DNA of 64,000 bases from Stenogyne calaminthoides (GCA_037126765.1 JBBCBC010000043.1:124001-188000); one strand, 5' to 3'. Shown: positions 22,818 to 34,394, counted from the stretch's first letter. Notes: a model not told the origin generated them from the sequence alone. Numbers and translations are program-made.

Positions 22818-23911
22818 TCAATATTTCCACCCCACTGTGACGAAAACCATACTTCCCGAATTAAACGACGAAAAATTATCTTCGAAACATCCTTTCTTGA
22901 TGTTAAAAGTTATCATATATCCCTCATAGCCAAAATAGACTATATTTTTCTTCCATATATGAATCGCCAATGGAAAGAGCGGACTGTACGTCGAAAGCAC
23001 GTTGCATAGAACACCAAACCTCTCGATTTTTCTCTCTTTCCCTTCGTGTTCCAAACTCCACTCCCCCTTTTTATAATCCTTTAGCACCCACATTTTCCAT
23101 CCAGGCAACTTACACCCCTGCATAGAGATTCCACTCATCTCAAAATAGTACAAATCGTCACACGAAATGCCTAAAATTGCGTTCATCCCGTTCATACAAT
23201 ATACCTCATTTGGTATGCTGATTAGCCGACACTGATCAGAAGAAGGATCATAGGCCAAAAGGGCTGTCATTTTATTGCATATCCAATGAACAACACCTTT
23301 GAATACAATGCATGGCTTTACATCAAATTCCACATAAAAAATATCACTATTTCTCACCTTTAAAGCCCTCCATTCGCCTTTTTCAGACGAAAAAATCTCA
23401 AGATTCAGATAGTTTTCACCATCTTTAACTAGTAGAACAATGTTGTACCTTGTGATTTTGTTACAAACAGAGGAGATCAATCCTGTATATCCATAGCTTT
23501 TCCTTCTGCTATGTAATGGGATTCTATCACACTGCCTTGTGAAAATATTGGCCACAAAATAAAATGATTTGTAACCTTTTGATCGATACAGAATCAAGTC
23601 ATTTCTCGTTGCTTCTTTTAGGCCTGGAATTTGATCACAGGGATATGAAGAATGGAAATTCTTAAAACATTTCCATCAGAAAGAAAACCATGTAATCCAA
23701 TGTAGCTATTACATTGGAAAATAAGCGTAAAAGGAGGCGAATTCTTAGACCACGAAACGGGAGATGGAAAGAACGAAGTATCGGAAATCAAAGAGAGCCA
23801 GTTCTTGGAAACACATTTGAATCTGAAAACTGATTTGAAAGGGAGTTTAACAAGAATTTCAAGCAGTATTTCCTCAGGAAGATGAGGAATTTTGTCTGAA
23901 TTATTTTCCAT
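22818..23911 (-). pseudogene. F-box protein with F-box-associated domain, single frameshift
   Basis: From the ATG at 23,911 the protein starts MENNSDKIPHLPEEILLEIL, then VKLPFKSVFRFKCVSKNW, a canonical F-box for binding SKP1 in SCF ubiquitin ligases. After a frame change near 23,656-23,667 the other frame continues through NFHSSYPCDQIPG into an F-box-associated propeller region (CDRIPLHS, CIVFKGVVHWICNK, LLAYDPSSDQCRLISIP, WSLEHEG) ending at 22,818. Total about 365 residues, normal for plant FBA-type F-box proteins. An ATG at 23,962 would add 17 residues upstream. One missing base in the ttaag/aaatt run explains the shift; this family has many pseudogenes, but a sequence error is equally possible. 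The protein target cannot be inferred. Confidence 0.75.
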
Positions 23912-23964
23912 TTTTTTCAAATTTTGCAAATTTCTTCCAATCATGAATGGTTTTGACAACATTC

Positions 23965-24628
23965 ATAATCGTGGGTTGCATGTTTTTGTTATAAACTAAA
24001 ACAAAGGGATCTGTATATGATATCATGCAGACATGTCTCCTTTGTTTTCTCCTTACTGTTTGGTTCTTAGTTTTTTGCCCTCATTGTTTTCATGGATATT
24101 AAATTAAATGCTTTGAATTGGTATTGGATATTTTAATCGAATTAAGAAGTTACCTTCATTATTTTTTAATCCTGATACCCAAAAAAAATCAACCTTTTAT
24201 TGGTGAGGTGCAATATTTGAGATTGGGTCATGTAATAAATTATGGCCAGAATGCTTGTAATAATTAAGAATATTGTTCATATAATTATTGTTCTTATTGA
24301 AGTTTTCTAATTGCATAATAGAGAATTTCGTATGCAAATTAAAGGTCATCTTAATAATAATATTATTATTAAAAATCCTCCATGATAATTTAAAGTCTGC
24401 GTGCAATTGTGTTGCAATTAAAGTAAGATAGTTTTTTTTAGAACTATTTTCTTATTTAAAACTATAAATTACAATAATGCATTTTATTTTTCCTTTTTTA
24501 ATTGTTTGCTATTTATTTTACTAGTTTCCCCAATATAATAGAATAGAAACTACGCCTAAAGCCCTAATTCTTATACCCCCTTTCTATTCTCGAATAGAAT
24601 TTCAAGCACCCAACAGTTTACCGTCTAG
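23965..24628. other. Intergenic region between the F-box gene and bL32 (divergent)
   Basis: AT-rich; it must hold the promoters of both divergently transcribed genes. The text aaagccctaattcttatacc (about 24,558) is a telobox-like AAACCCTAA relative, common upstream of plant ribosomal protein genes, but one base differs. Confidence 0.45.
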
Positions 24629-26792
24629 ATGCTGAGAAACGCCGGCAGTAAAAAGGAGTTCGCCGTCGGAGGTTTCCGGCAGCTGGCTCATTCGTTGGCT
24701 CAGCCGGCGCCGCTGGGAACCGCGATCAACCACCAGATCAGCAGCGCATTGCCGCCGTTTGTTTTGCCTGAAAATCATGACGACAACAACAGGAGTGCCG
24801 AATTTCCGAATTCACCATTCTTTGGTGGGGGAATGGAGCTAATGGCAGTCCCCAAGAGGAAGGTGAATTTCATCATTCTAGAATTATTTTTTTAGCTGAA
24901 GGTTTTATCTTTAGGATATATGTTGAAAATCTTAGTTTTTTCGAGTTTACTTCCATCTGACATTTATTGGTTTATGTTTCCACTTTCGTTTAATTTGCTT
25001 CTTCGTAAGGGTTTAAATTAAAGAGTGTGTTCATTAATGGTATTATTGAAGAGCCGATTGAATTGAATTGATTTTCTATGCTTTGGGTGTCAGGGAAAAT
25101 GATGCTGGTAATTGCATTTCGAATGTTACTACTTATTTGTGAATTACCACTCCCTGTTTCGTAGAAGAACTTGCTAGTTTTGCTGTCTTCAAGATGATTA
25201 TCTCTTCTTTAGCCTTTGTGTGTGTGAGTGTCTTCTATCACCTAACGTGGAACTTGGATTTGGAAGGGCAAAAATAACTATAATGAACTGAAACCAGTAT
25301 TATCTTGAGTTTCTGTTACTTTTGTTTGATTAAAGATATATATTTTTGTTTCTTATTCTCTCTTTATTTTGTGCTTCTTAAGCGGGTGAGACGGTAGGCT
25401 ATCTTTACAGACCTGACTTTCTTGTTGAGACTCATACTTTTGTAGTTAGGAATTTGGGTCTTGATCTTCAATTTTTGGCTTATCAATTGGCTAGCATTAT
25501 GTAAATACTATATTTTTTTTTTTATCGAGCAAATGGTGACTCGAACCCATGACCTCACAGCATAGGTAGTGGTGCTCTAACCACTTGAGCTATTCCATTT
25601 CATCATCATTATGTAAATACCAACCCATGACTTCATATTTTGGTACTCCTTATGGCTTATGGAATCAGGAGAGCTTGTTACTTTTACGTTTCTTGTTTTG
25701 ATCATTATAATTGGTTTATCTTATAGTCTAGTCACGCATGCTTCTTTTTTGGGGGCTCGAATTTGCTCCAAATACCATATGTTAATAAGTGATAAATGAA
25801 ACTCTACAATCATTAAGTACTCAAATCGGTATGCTTCTTCCAGACTACACCACACAAGAGAGGAATTCGAAATGGACCAAAGGCTTTGAAACCTGTCCCT
25901 GTGATCATCCGTTGCAAGTAAGTTATTTCTTTTCACTACAGTGTTGTGTGGATGTTTGAGAAACTTCTTTTTATTGAATTGAAGTTCGTATTTATTTGAA
26001 TCCTATGAACCATACTTGCACGCTCTAATCCTTAAGAAAATGATTGCTCTATAGTTGTATGTCTTAAGAAGAGAGATTTACTTCTAGTAAATAATGTGGC
26101 CATTAATAGTTTTATACTCCCTCCGTCCCGGTGTAATTGTCTCATTTCTTTTTGTTGTTTTGTTTATTATTCCTTAAACAAAACAACAAAAGGAAATGAG
26201 ACAATTACTGTCCTGGTGTAATTGTTTCATTTCTTTTTGTTGCTTTGTTTAAGGAATAATAATAAAATAATAAAAATGAAGGGTAGTTTTGGGTATTGGG
26301 AGAGAAGAAAAAGGTATGTGGAGTAATGAGTAGAGTAGTGAGTGACATTTTTTGTAATATTATGTGAAAAGTGAGGATAAAAATTATGGGTAGTGGAGTT
26401 ACTTTTTCCTTTTATGGAATGAGAAAGTATAGTGGGACATCCATAAAAGGAAAGCGAGACAATTATAGTGGGACGGAGGGAGTATTTCAAATGCTATTAA
26501 TGGCTTTACTGTATACAACGTACAATACAACTCAACAAATCTTGCCTGTTATCAGTTAGATAACAAGTATGATTGGAGTTTAAACTAATACTATGAACCC
26601 AACACTTCAATTTCCATTCTCTATAAAGCTGTTTGTATAACAAACCATATCTCTCCTGCGAGGAATTTGACACTAAAATTTGGCGAATGATTAAGAATCC
26701 TTTTCGATCTTGGCAGGGCCTGCGGCCGTGTCAAGTTACCACACTTCTTCTGCTGCGGTGGGATCAAGCAAAATCCTGAAGAGAACAATTAA
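24629..26792 (+). CDS. Ribosomal protein bL32, organellar (probably mitochondrial), three exons
   Basis: Exons 24,629-24,862, 25,844-25,917 and 26,717-26,792 join in frame with GT-AG introns to give 127 residues. The first 70 or so form a presequence-like N-terminus (MLRNAGSKKEFAVGGFRQLA). The bL32 core then starts with ELMAVPKRK at the exon 1/2 border and continues PHKRGIRNGPKALKPVPVII. It ends with CKACGRVKLPHFFCCGG, whose paired cysteines form the zinc ribbon. The presequence and the plant-specific HKRGIRNGPKAL version indicate a nuclear-encoded mitochondrial large-subunit protein; plastid L32 is plastid-encoded in most plants. Intron 1 (981 bp) contains a SINE and intron 2 (799 bp) a Stowaway MITE, yet the reading frame is intact. 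Copia C lies about 460 bp downstream. Confidence 0.9.
25509..25606 (-). mobile_element. tRNA-derived SINE in intron 1 of the bL32 gene
   Basis: On the minus strand the element begins gatgaaatggaatagctcaa and carries an A box (tagctcaagtgg) and a B box (gggttcgagtc) at tRNA-like spacing. It ends in an A-rich tail (complement of tattttttttttta). Exact 14-bp duplications cattatgtaaatac flank it at 25,495-25,508 and 25,607-25,620, as expected from LINE-driven retroposition. Confidence 0.9.
26117..26482. mobile_element. Stowaway-type MITE in intron 2 of the bL32 gene
   Basis: Ends ctccctccgtccc and gggacggagggag are flanked by TA. The left part carries extra copies of the subterminal sequence: gtaattgtctcatttctttttgttg is followed by its inverted copy (caacaaaaggaaatgagacaattac, near 26,191) and a second direct copy (gtaattgtttcatttcttttt, near 26,218). 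It is therefore rearranged or nested rather than a simple hairpin. Confidence 0.9.
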
Positions 26793-27249
26793 TAATTAGA
26801 ACTGTTCGTAGGCTTTGGTCTCCGGAATCTTTGCTGATGATCAGAGTTGAATGCAGAAAAGTGGATGTACCAATTGTTGATCTTTTTTTTTTTTTATCTA
26901 TTAGGGGTTATAATGTCTTTCCTGTGAGTTCTGCTGCTGCTGCAGCAGCAGACGTTTTTGAAGTTAATTATATTTTCAGGTGCTGTTGAATAATGCCCAT
27001 GTCTTTCCTTTTTTTACTTTCTTTTTTTCTCTCTTTTTGGGCATTTGATTGCTCCGGGCTGTGGCTATATTTTCTTGAATCGATCTCGTGCTAGACCCTG
27101 GATATAGAAATTCTTCTTCTGGTATCAAAGAGAACAATAGTGGGGGAGGGTGGTTGCATTTGATTTACAGGTTTCCTTTTGTTTTTTTTTTAATTTCTGA
27201 AATGTGCGGGGTCTTTCTAGCTAATCAGACTAAATAAATTTGAAAATAG
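26793..27249. other. bL32 3' region
   Basis: Presumed 3' UTR and flank, with T-rich tracts and an 18-bp perfect palindrome of CTG/CAG units (26,934-26,951). No further gene seen. Confidence 0.5.
26934..26951. repeat. CTG/CAG palindrome
   Basis: ctgctgctgcagcagcag is a perfect 18-bp palindrome able to fold as a hairpin in RNA; it lies about 140 bp after the bL32 stop. Confidence 0.7.
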
Positions 27250-27254
27250 GTAAC

Positions 27255-27624
27255 TGTTGAAAACTGCATATAGTCATAGTGAAAAGCATAAAAGGTATCA
27301 CTTGAATAGAGTGCTCAAAAGTTCATTTGTTTTCATACCATCTTTGTTACCATTTGTTGCATCATATATAGCAACACAAGGTTTGCTGATAAGATCTACA
27401 CGTGCTCTATTTCTATTGGTCCTATACTACAAGACAAGAATCAAATAACAACTGGTATTGTTCCTATTAGCAAGGCCCGTTTAGGGCTAGTTGTCTTTCT
27501 CTCCATTCCAGCTGGCTTGTACCTCTTGTGGTCCACAACTCCATCATCCTTACATGCATTATCATTTCTCTTTGTATGCATGCCATGCACATATGCATGC
27601 ATAACATTTTTCATCATTCTAACA
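27255..27624 (-). repeat. Copia C 3' LTR
   Basis: 370 bp; plus-strand text runs tgttgaaaactgcatatag ... cattctaaca. Terminal TG/CA dinucleotides are intact. Confidence 0.93.
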
Positions 27625-27629
27625 TCCCC

Positions 27630-28018
27630 CTTCAATTCGAAGGAGCCTTGAAGTCCTACACTGAGCTTATTTAGTAGGCGATAGAAGAATTGCCCTGTTA
27701 ATGCTTTGGTGAAGATATCAGCTGCTTGATCCAAACTTGGCACGTGTAACACTTGAATTTGTTTCCTTGCCAGCTTCTCTCTAATGAAATGCAAGTCTAA
27801 CTCTAGATGTTTAGTTCTTGAATGAAACATTGGATTGTTGGCTAAAGAAATTGCACCTTAATTACCAATCCAGATGGTAGGAATCTTGTTGTTGATTTGC
27901 TGTATTTCTTCCAACAATGATTGAATCCACATGACTTCACAAGTAGTTGTGGCCAAACTTCTATACTCAGCTTCTGTTGAGGATCTTGAAACAATCATTT
28001 GCTTCTTTGAACTCTAAG
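27630..28018 (-). pseudogene. Copia C RNase H end
   Basis: Contains SRSSTEAEYR-like sequence read through stops, then MFHSRTKHLELDLHFIREKL and VLHVPSLDQAADIFTKAL, the typical C-terminus of Copia polyproteins. In-frame stops occur at GNLVS-stop (28,014) and further on, so it is inactive. Confidence 0.85.
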
Positions 28019-29170
28019 ATACAAGGTTTCCACCCACATATACACAATGACCTGAAACTGACCTTCTATCATCCAAATCTGCTGCCCAATCTGCATCAGC
28101 AAAGGCTATCACTTTCAAATCTTGAGGCTTTTGCAGATTGAGATCAAAATCTTTAGTACCAACCAAATATCTCAATATTTTCTTAACAACCTTCAGATGA
28201 GTGTTTAAAGGATTCTGCATGAATTGACTCACTTTATTCACTAAATAGGCTATATCAGGCCTTGTCACAGTGGCATATTGCAAAGCTCCCACCAAACTTC
28301 TATATTTCTGCTGATCAACAATGGGATCTCCTTCAAACTTGGATAAAAGGTTCCCTGAGAGCATTAGTGTATTCAATCCATTTGCTGATTCCATACTTGC
28401 CCTTTTTAGAAGCTCTTCCACATACTTCTTTTGTGAGAGGAACATTCCATGACTGGTCCTCTTAATTTCTATCCCAAAGAAGTAACTCAATTCCCCTAAA
28501 TCTTTAAGAGAAAAGAATTTTCTTAAATCACCAATCACTCTCCTGATTTCAGTAGGGTCTGAGTCCGTTATGATTATGTCATCAACATAAGCAACTATAA
28601 ATATAGTAACACCCTTCTGATGTTTGAAGAATAATGAATTATCTGCTTGAGAAACAGAAAAACCATGATTCTTCAATACAGATGCAAATTTTGAAGTTCA
28701 AGTTCTTGAAGCTTGCAGACCATATTGGCCCCCTGTGCTAACTCAAAACCTGGAGGTTGTAACATGTATAGCTCAGAGTCCAATTCACCTTTTAGGAAAG
28801 CATTATCAACATCAAGTTGATGTAAAGGCCATGAATGATAGAGGGCAATAGAGAGCAGAATTTTGACAGTAACAGGCTTAACTACAGGAGAAAAGGTATC
28901 AATGTAGTCAAAACCTGGAATTTGAGTGTAGACCTTAGCTATCAGTCTTGCTTTATACCTGGCAATGGAGCCATCTACATGTTTCTTAACCTTAAACTCC
29001 CATTTGCAGACAATTGGATTATGTGTGGGTGGCAAGACTGAAAGATTCCAAGTAGCATTCTTCATTAAAGCAGCATATTCTGCATCCATGGCTGCTTTCC
29101 AATTTGGATCAAACAAAGCTTCAACATGATTAGCAGGCTCAGTATCTGAATGGGTGGAAAGAGCATACAC
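28014..29170 (-). pseudogene. Copia C reverse transcriptase
   Basis: Two overlapping frames carry PNWKAAMDAEYAALMKNATW, DTFSPVVKPVTVKILLSIAL and HQLDVDNAFLKGELDSELYM. The catalytic motif FIVAYVDDIIIT and DLGELSYFFGIEI follow, then the start of RNase H (AFADADWAADLDDRRSVSG). One frame change near 28,675 and a terminal stop break it; the YVDD box is intact. Confidence 0.9.
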
Positions 29171-29595
29171 TTTTGGTTTAAAGATCCCATCTTTAGCTCT
29201 TAGTCACCATGGGATGCAAGTTCTGAACTGGTTGAGCCTGTAAATCTGCACAGTCTAGAGATTCATGAGAGATGGCATGATTATCAATAGCAAAACTTGA
29301 TGATTCAATGTATGACTGACCATGAGATGAGTGTTGGGAGGGAGATGGTGAGGTTATTGGTGAATTGAGTGGAGTGGAACCGGAGATATGAGATGGAGAT
29401 TGAAATGGAAGAGGGGAAGGAGGTGAGTGGGAAGAGTGAGAAGGTGAAGTTGAAGATGTAGATGATGATGAATTAGAAGGAGTGGGATGAGTGGGATTCT
29501 GATGTTCTGATGGAAAGATTGTGATTAATGAGGGTGATGGTGGAATGTCAGTGGAATGAGTGGATCTTTCTGTTGAAAAAATGAAGGAATTTTCA

Positions 29596-30808
29596 TCAAA
29601 AAAACATGTGTCTAGTGATGATAATTATGTTATCAGGTAAGAGAGCCTTGTAACCCTTATATTGTGAACTATAACCAAGAAACACACATTTTTCAGACTT
29701 GTTTTCAAGCTTATGATCAGTGTAAGACCTCAGATAGGGGTAACACAGACATCCAAAAGTTTTTAATCTGTGATAATCAGGCTTTTTTCCAGTGAGTTTT
29801 TCAAGAGGGATTTTGTAATGAAGTGATGCAGAGGGAGTTCTGTTAATGAGATAAACACTAGTGGAGAAAGCATCATCCCAATGAACTAATGGGGCCTGTG
29901 AGTGAGAAAGAATAACTAAGGCATGTTCAACAATGTGTCTGTGCTTTCTTTCTGCAGTTCCATTTTGTTCAGGTGTGTATGGACAAGAAATCTGATGGAT
30001 TATACCAGATTCATGGAAAATGGGAATGAGAGGTTTGAATTCAGTTCCACCATCAGTTTGCATCATTTTGATTTTCTTATTGAACTGATTCTCAACTAAA
30101 GATTTGAAATGAGTAAATGCATTAATCACATCAGATTTAAGTTTTAGCTGATAGAACCAAGTGTATTTAGAGTAAGCATCAATAAAACTAACATAATATC
30201 TAAAAATCAAAGATAAAAGGCTCATCTATAGTGGTTTCAGAAAGTGAAAAATGAAGTTTATGGCATTTAGCCTTCATACAAGCAGTGCAAAGAGAACTAG
30301 TAGCATCATCAACATAGGAGATTTTGAGACTTGACAATGTTTTCTTGGTTAGAGGATAAGATGGATGTTCAAGCCTCTTGTGCCAAAGACTAAGAGGTGA
30401 ACTTCTGGAAACAGTAGCAGCATTGACTTGAGATGGTGGATTTGATGGAAGTGTGTTGGATGGAAGAGATGATGGTGAAGTGATGAGTCTGAATTTGTAG
30501 AAGCCTTGATCAAGAGCCACTTGCAGAAGAACTTGATGGGTGGTTTGATCCTTCACAAGATAATATGAAGGGTGGAACTCAAAATACACATGATTATCAT
30601 TAGCAAATTGAGAGACACTGAGCAGATTTTTCTTAATATGAGGCACATGAAGTAAGTTTTTGAACAAGAAAGAATTAGAACAGGATTTATCAGAGTTAGG
30701 CACAATCATAATTGAAGAAACAAGGTGAGATATATGCAAACCTGTACCATTCCCCATATGCATTCTATCTGTCCCTTGATATTCAGAACCCAAGCACAGA
30801 TTGTTCAA
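29596..30808 (-). pseudogene. Copia C protease remnant, pre-integrase and integrase
   Basis: After the protease region comes LLHVPHIKKNLLSVSQFAND, then the GAG-pre-integrase HKRLEHPSYPL with CTACMKAKCHKLHF (zinc binding). The integrase core follows with FIDAYSKYTWFYQL, MQTDGGTEFKPL, PYTPEQNGTAERKHRHIVEH and GYSSQYKGYK. A frame change lies near 30,210. The DSG box of the protease is cut by TGA in place of Gly at 30,833-30,835. Confidence 0.88.
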
Positions 30809-30832
30809 ATCAAAGGTGACATGACTTGAAGC

Positions 30833-31903
30833 TCAAGAATCATGGTACCATGAATTCTCTACAGTTGATTCTCCTCCATCAAAGCTAACAGAATTCACAG
30901 AAGGTTGATAGGGCCTCTGGTTAGAGCTGTTGAACTGCTGATGATTGTTGTTGTTCTGGTTCTTGGTGTGAGATGGAGGCACATATTCAAGATTGGCTCT
31001 ATAGAAGCACTTCTCTGCAGTATGGTTTGTTCTATAGCAAATCTGACATCTAGGCCCATTTGATCGTCCTCCACCTCTTTCCCTCTGAGATCCACCTCTG
31101 AAAAAGCTTCTGCCACCTCTATTGTTACCATTTCCACCTCCTCTTCCAGAATTAGTGTTGTTGAAACCATTTCCTTGAGTGGTGAGATTCACAGAGGGCC
31201 CAGATCATTCAGTGCTGAAAGAGTTGGTTGCAACACTCTCAAGCCTAGCTTCAAAGGTCAGTAATAAGGAACTTATCTCTGCAACAGTGATTGGACCGAA
31301 TCTGGTGCTTATGGACACCATGACAGGGTTATATTCAGCTTCCAAACCAGACATTATGTAAAGCAAATGATCCTCATCAGTAATTCTATAACCAGAAGCA
31401 TTCAAGATATCACAACAACTCTTAATCTTGTTCAAGTAATCTCTCATAGAGAGATATCCTTTCTTAACATTCTGTAACTGTTGTTTATATTACATAACCT
31501 TGGCTCTAGATTGAATAGAGAAATCAGACTTTATTCTTTCCCAAATTTCCTTAGAATGACATAAGCCTACTGTGCTAATGAGCAAGCTTTCAGAAATAGA
31601 ACCTAACAACCAAGATGCAAGCAACTGATCATGCTTGTTCCAAATTTCAAAATCAGGATTGATTGTACCTTCTCCATCTTCATTCCTTTCAAGAAATTCT
31701 GGTGGGCAAGCTTTCTTTCCGGTGAGGAAACCTTCAAGTCAATGGTCTTTCACTCCTGCAAGGACTTGTTGTTTTCACAACAAGATAATTGTTTTCTGTG
31801 AGTTTCACTATAGATATTTGGTGAAAGGGTATATGAAAAGAGGGTTGTGAGGATATAGGGAATGAGCTCCATCAGATCTGGAGTTCTCAGATGAGCTAGC
31901 CAT
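30833..31903 (-). pseudogene. Copia C gag with zinc knuckle
   Basis: Starts at ATG 31,903 (MASSSENSRSDG), becomes broken by frame changes near 31,450-31,740, and resumes in a glycine/arginine-rich tail with the knuckle CQICYRTNHTAEKC (CX2CX4HX4C). It ends WYHDS at a stop within the protease active site. Confidence 0.85.
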
Positions 31904-31981
31904 GTTTCTAAGCTAGGAGAGGGAGAAAAAAAAAGGGAAAGACACAGAGACTGCAGATTTTATCCTGCAGCTCTGATACCA

Positions 31982-32351
31982 TGTTGAAAACCGCATATAG
32001 TCATAGTGAAAAACATAAAAGGTATTACTTGAATAGAGTGCTCAAAAGTTCATTTGTTTTCATACCATCTTTGTTACCATCTGTTACATCATATATAGCA
32101 ACACAAGGTTTGCAGATAAAATCTACACGTGCTCTATTTCTATTGGTCCTATCCTACAAGACAAGAATCAAATAACAATCGGTATTGTTCCTATTAGCAA
32201 GGCCCGTTTAGGGCTAGTTATCTTTCTCTCCATTCCAACTGGCTTGTACCTCTTGTGGTTCACAACTCCATCATCCTTACATGCATGATCATTTCTCTTT
32301 GTATGCATGCCATGCACACATGCATGCATAACATTTTTCATCATTCTAACA
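31982..32351 (-). repeat. Copia C 5' LTR
   Basis: 370 bp, starting tgttgaaaaccgcatatag and ending cattctaaca in plus orientation; adjacent to the tRNA-Met-type PBS. Confidence 0.93.
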
Positions 32352-32587
32352 TTAACACAAGTTGGTTGCGAGACAGCAATACCAATTAAATTATTCAAAA
32401 CTCGGCTTCATATGAAATCTTTAAAATTTAAATAGTTAGAATATTCATATGATATTTGTTGGATAATAATTTGTACAAGACCATGCTTTGAAGGAAAATA
32501 TGAATATATGATCCAAATAGTAAAATGGTGTTTTGTCTCATCAAAATGAGATCGTTTCAGCCAAACGAATTCATTTAACTTTCCAAC

Positions 32588-33232
32588 TAGGGGTGGGAAT
32601 AGGCCTGATCGGGCTAGGCCTCACACAAAAAAGTTTGGGTCTGATATTTAATGTTAGACCCAAGTTTAGCATATTATCTATTATAGACTTTTTTTAATAA
32701 TCTAAGTCTGACCTTTTTAATAAATAGTCTGATTTGGAAGTCTTTTTAAGGCCTATATAAGATATCTTTTTTACAACTTTTTCAAAATTGCACCTATAAA
32801 AATTTTAAGTGTGCAAATAACAATACTAAGTGCTTCATCACATCATCAAAAATAAAATAAAAAAATTATTATAAAAGTAAATAATTTGTTAAAATATTTA
32901 AATCATTATAAAATTATTTAAAGCATTATAAAAGTTAATAATTGTCATGTTGCGTTACTTGCATTTGCATACTTTATATATACTACTACTAATTATTAGT
33001 GTTAGATATTATTTATAATTATATAATTATATATATATATATATAGCTAAATAAGTCAGTTTGTTGGGCTTAAAAGACCTACGAAAAAGCTCAAGTCTGA
33101 CCTATATAGGTAAATAGACTTTTAAAAATGTCTGAGTCTAACCTATTTATTAAACGAGTCAAGCCGAGCTAGGCTTTATAGTAGACCGGACCGTAAGCCC
33201 CCCTCGGGTAACCTGACATATTCCCACCCCTA
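32588..33232. mobile_element. hAT-type MITE 1 (645 bp)
   Basis: Ends taggggtgggaata and, in reverse complement, taggggtgggaatat. Exact 8-bp duplications tttccaac flank it (32,580-32,587 and 33,233-33,240), diagnostic of the hAT superfamily. AT-rich interior with an (AT)n run, no coding capacity. Confidence 0.9.
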
Positions 33233-33240
33233 TTTCCAAC

Positions 33241-33887
33241 CCTTCCCTTAATATTGGAATGGAGTTGGAGTTAAATGAAAAGGATGGGCCGAAATTTTGA
33301 TCACCCAATCAATTAACATTTTAACAAGACATCCCGACGTGGGGTGTTTTCAACCTCAATTTCAACCTAAGAATCACTTATTTTTTAAAAATATGAGTTT
33401 TACCTACTTACAAAAAAAAAAAAAAATAAAATTGATTCTTGGATTGTAGTAGCACTGCAAAACAAACCTGTAGGCCCAATATTCCCGTGACAAATTGGAT
33501 ACGATAGTTTCATATTACATAATTTTGTAATGTAAAAGTAATCTTAATAAGAAAGACAGTACATTAATCAAAATTAGACGTTATGAGTCTAGCACTAGTA
33601 TTTCATTCTCTTCGAATTTATATATAAATTGATCACTCAATCTAGACAAAACTTGCAACAACTTTTTATGGTGAGCTCATATTGCTGTGTAATATACAAA
33701 GTGTTATTATTTAATTATAAAATTTTATCTTTTAAGTGCCCGTTTGTTTAATGATATGAAATTAGAAGGGATTTAAATTTATGAGATACTATACTTTATT
33801 TGTATATGTGATGTATTTGAAAACACTAGTCTTTGAGAAACATAACTTTTTGTTTCTTCTTTATATTAGTTGGGTCGGGTCAAAGGC
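33241..33887. other. AT-rich intergenic DNA between two MITEs
   Basis: No gene recognised. Confidence 0.5.
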
Positions 33888-33895
33888 CTTAACAC

Positions 33896-34386
33896 TAGAG
33901 ATGCTCACGGTTCCGGAATCGGCGGTTTCAAATTTTTTTAAGGTGGAACCCGTGGAATCGAACCGCGGTCAAGGCGGTTTCGATTCCGGTTCCGGCGGTT
34001 CCTCCTTTTTTTTCTGTAGTTTTTAAATTTTTGGATTTAAAATTTGAAGAAATGTACATGTAGATGACAAATTATTGTTATGAGAATTTAAATGGAAGAT
34101 TACAATAGTTAAAACATACATAATTTTATAATTAGATAATTATAAATGCATGATAGTTGTCTAATTGATACATCATGAAACATTACTACATTATAACAAT
34201 ATTAAAATGCAACAATAGTAAATTAGTAAAAAAAAAGCGCGGAAAATTTAGTAACACTACAAAATGATTATAAAATAATTAAATTGAGTTGGAGGAGATC
34301 TAAATAATTAAAATTATAAAAAAAAAACTAAAAAACCAACTGTTGGAACCGGAAACGTCAGTTCCAATTTTTTTTTAGCATGTCTA
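33896..34386. mobile_element. hAT-type MITE 2 (491 bp)
   Basis: The left end tagagatgctcacggttccgg pairs with the right end tagcatgtcta. Both subterminal regions carry ggttccgg/ggaaccgg words. Flanks cttaacac / gttaacac agree in seven of eight positions, fitting an aged hAT duplication. The open frame at 33,781-34,026 runs into this element and is not a gene. Confidence 0.75.
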
Positions 34387-34394
34387 GTTAACAC

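Larger units (their letters stand above)
27255..32351 (-). mobile_element. Copia C: full-length but inactive Ty1/copia retrotransposon
   Basis: LTRs at 27,255-27,624 and 31,982-32,351 are both exactly 370 bp and differ at about 15 sites by eye (about 96% identical). The PBS complement gctctgatacca (31,970-31,981) abuts the 5' LTR and a purine-tract complement (tcccccttcaa) abuts the 3' LTR. Flanks gtaac and ttaac agree in four of five bases. The internal domains are in the order GAG, protease, integrase, RT, RNase H, with several stops and frame changes. Confidence 0.93.

Noticed and set aside
25509..25606. A real tRNA gene
   Set aside because: A and B boxes are present but no acceptor or anticodon stems fold; the poly-A end and 14-bp duplications show a SINE.
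33781..34026. 81-codon open frame
   Set aside because: It runs into the hAT MITE at 33,896 and its residues reflect the ggttccgg repeats.
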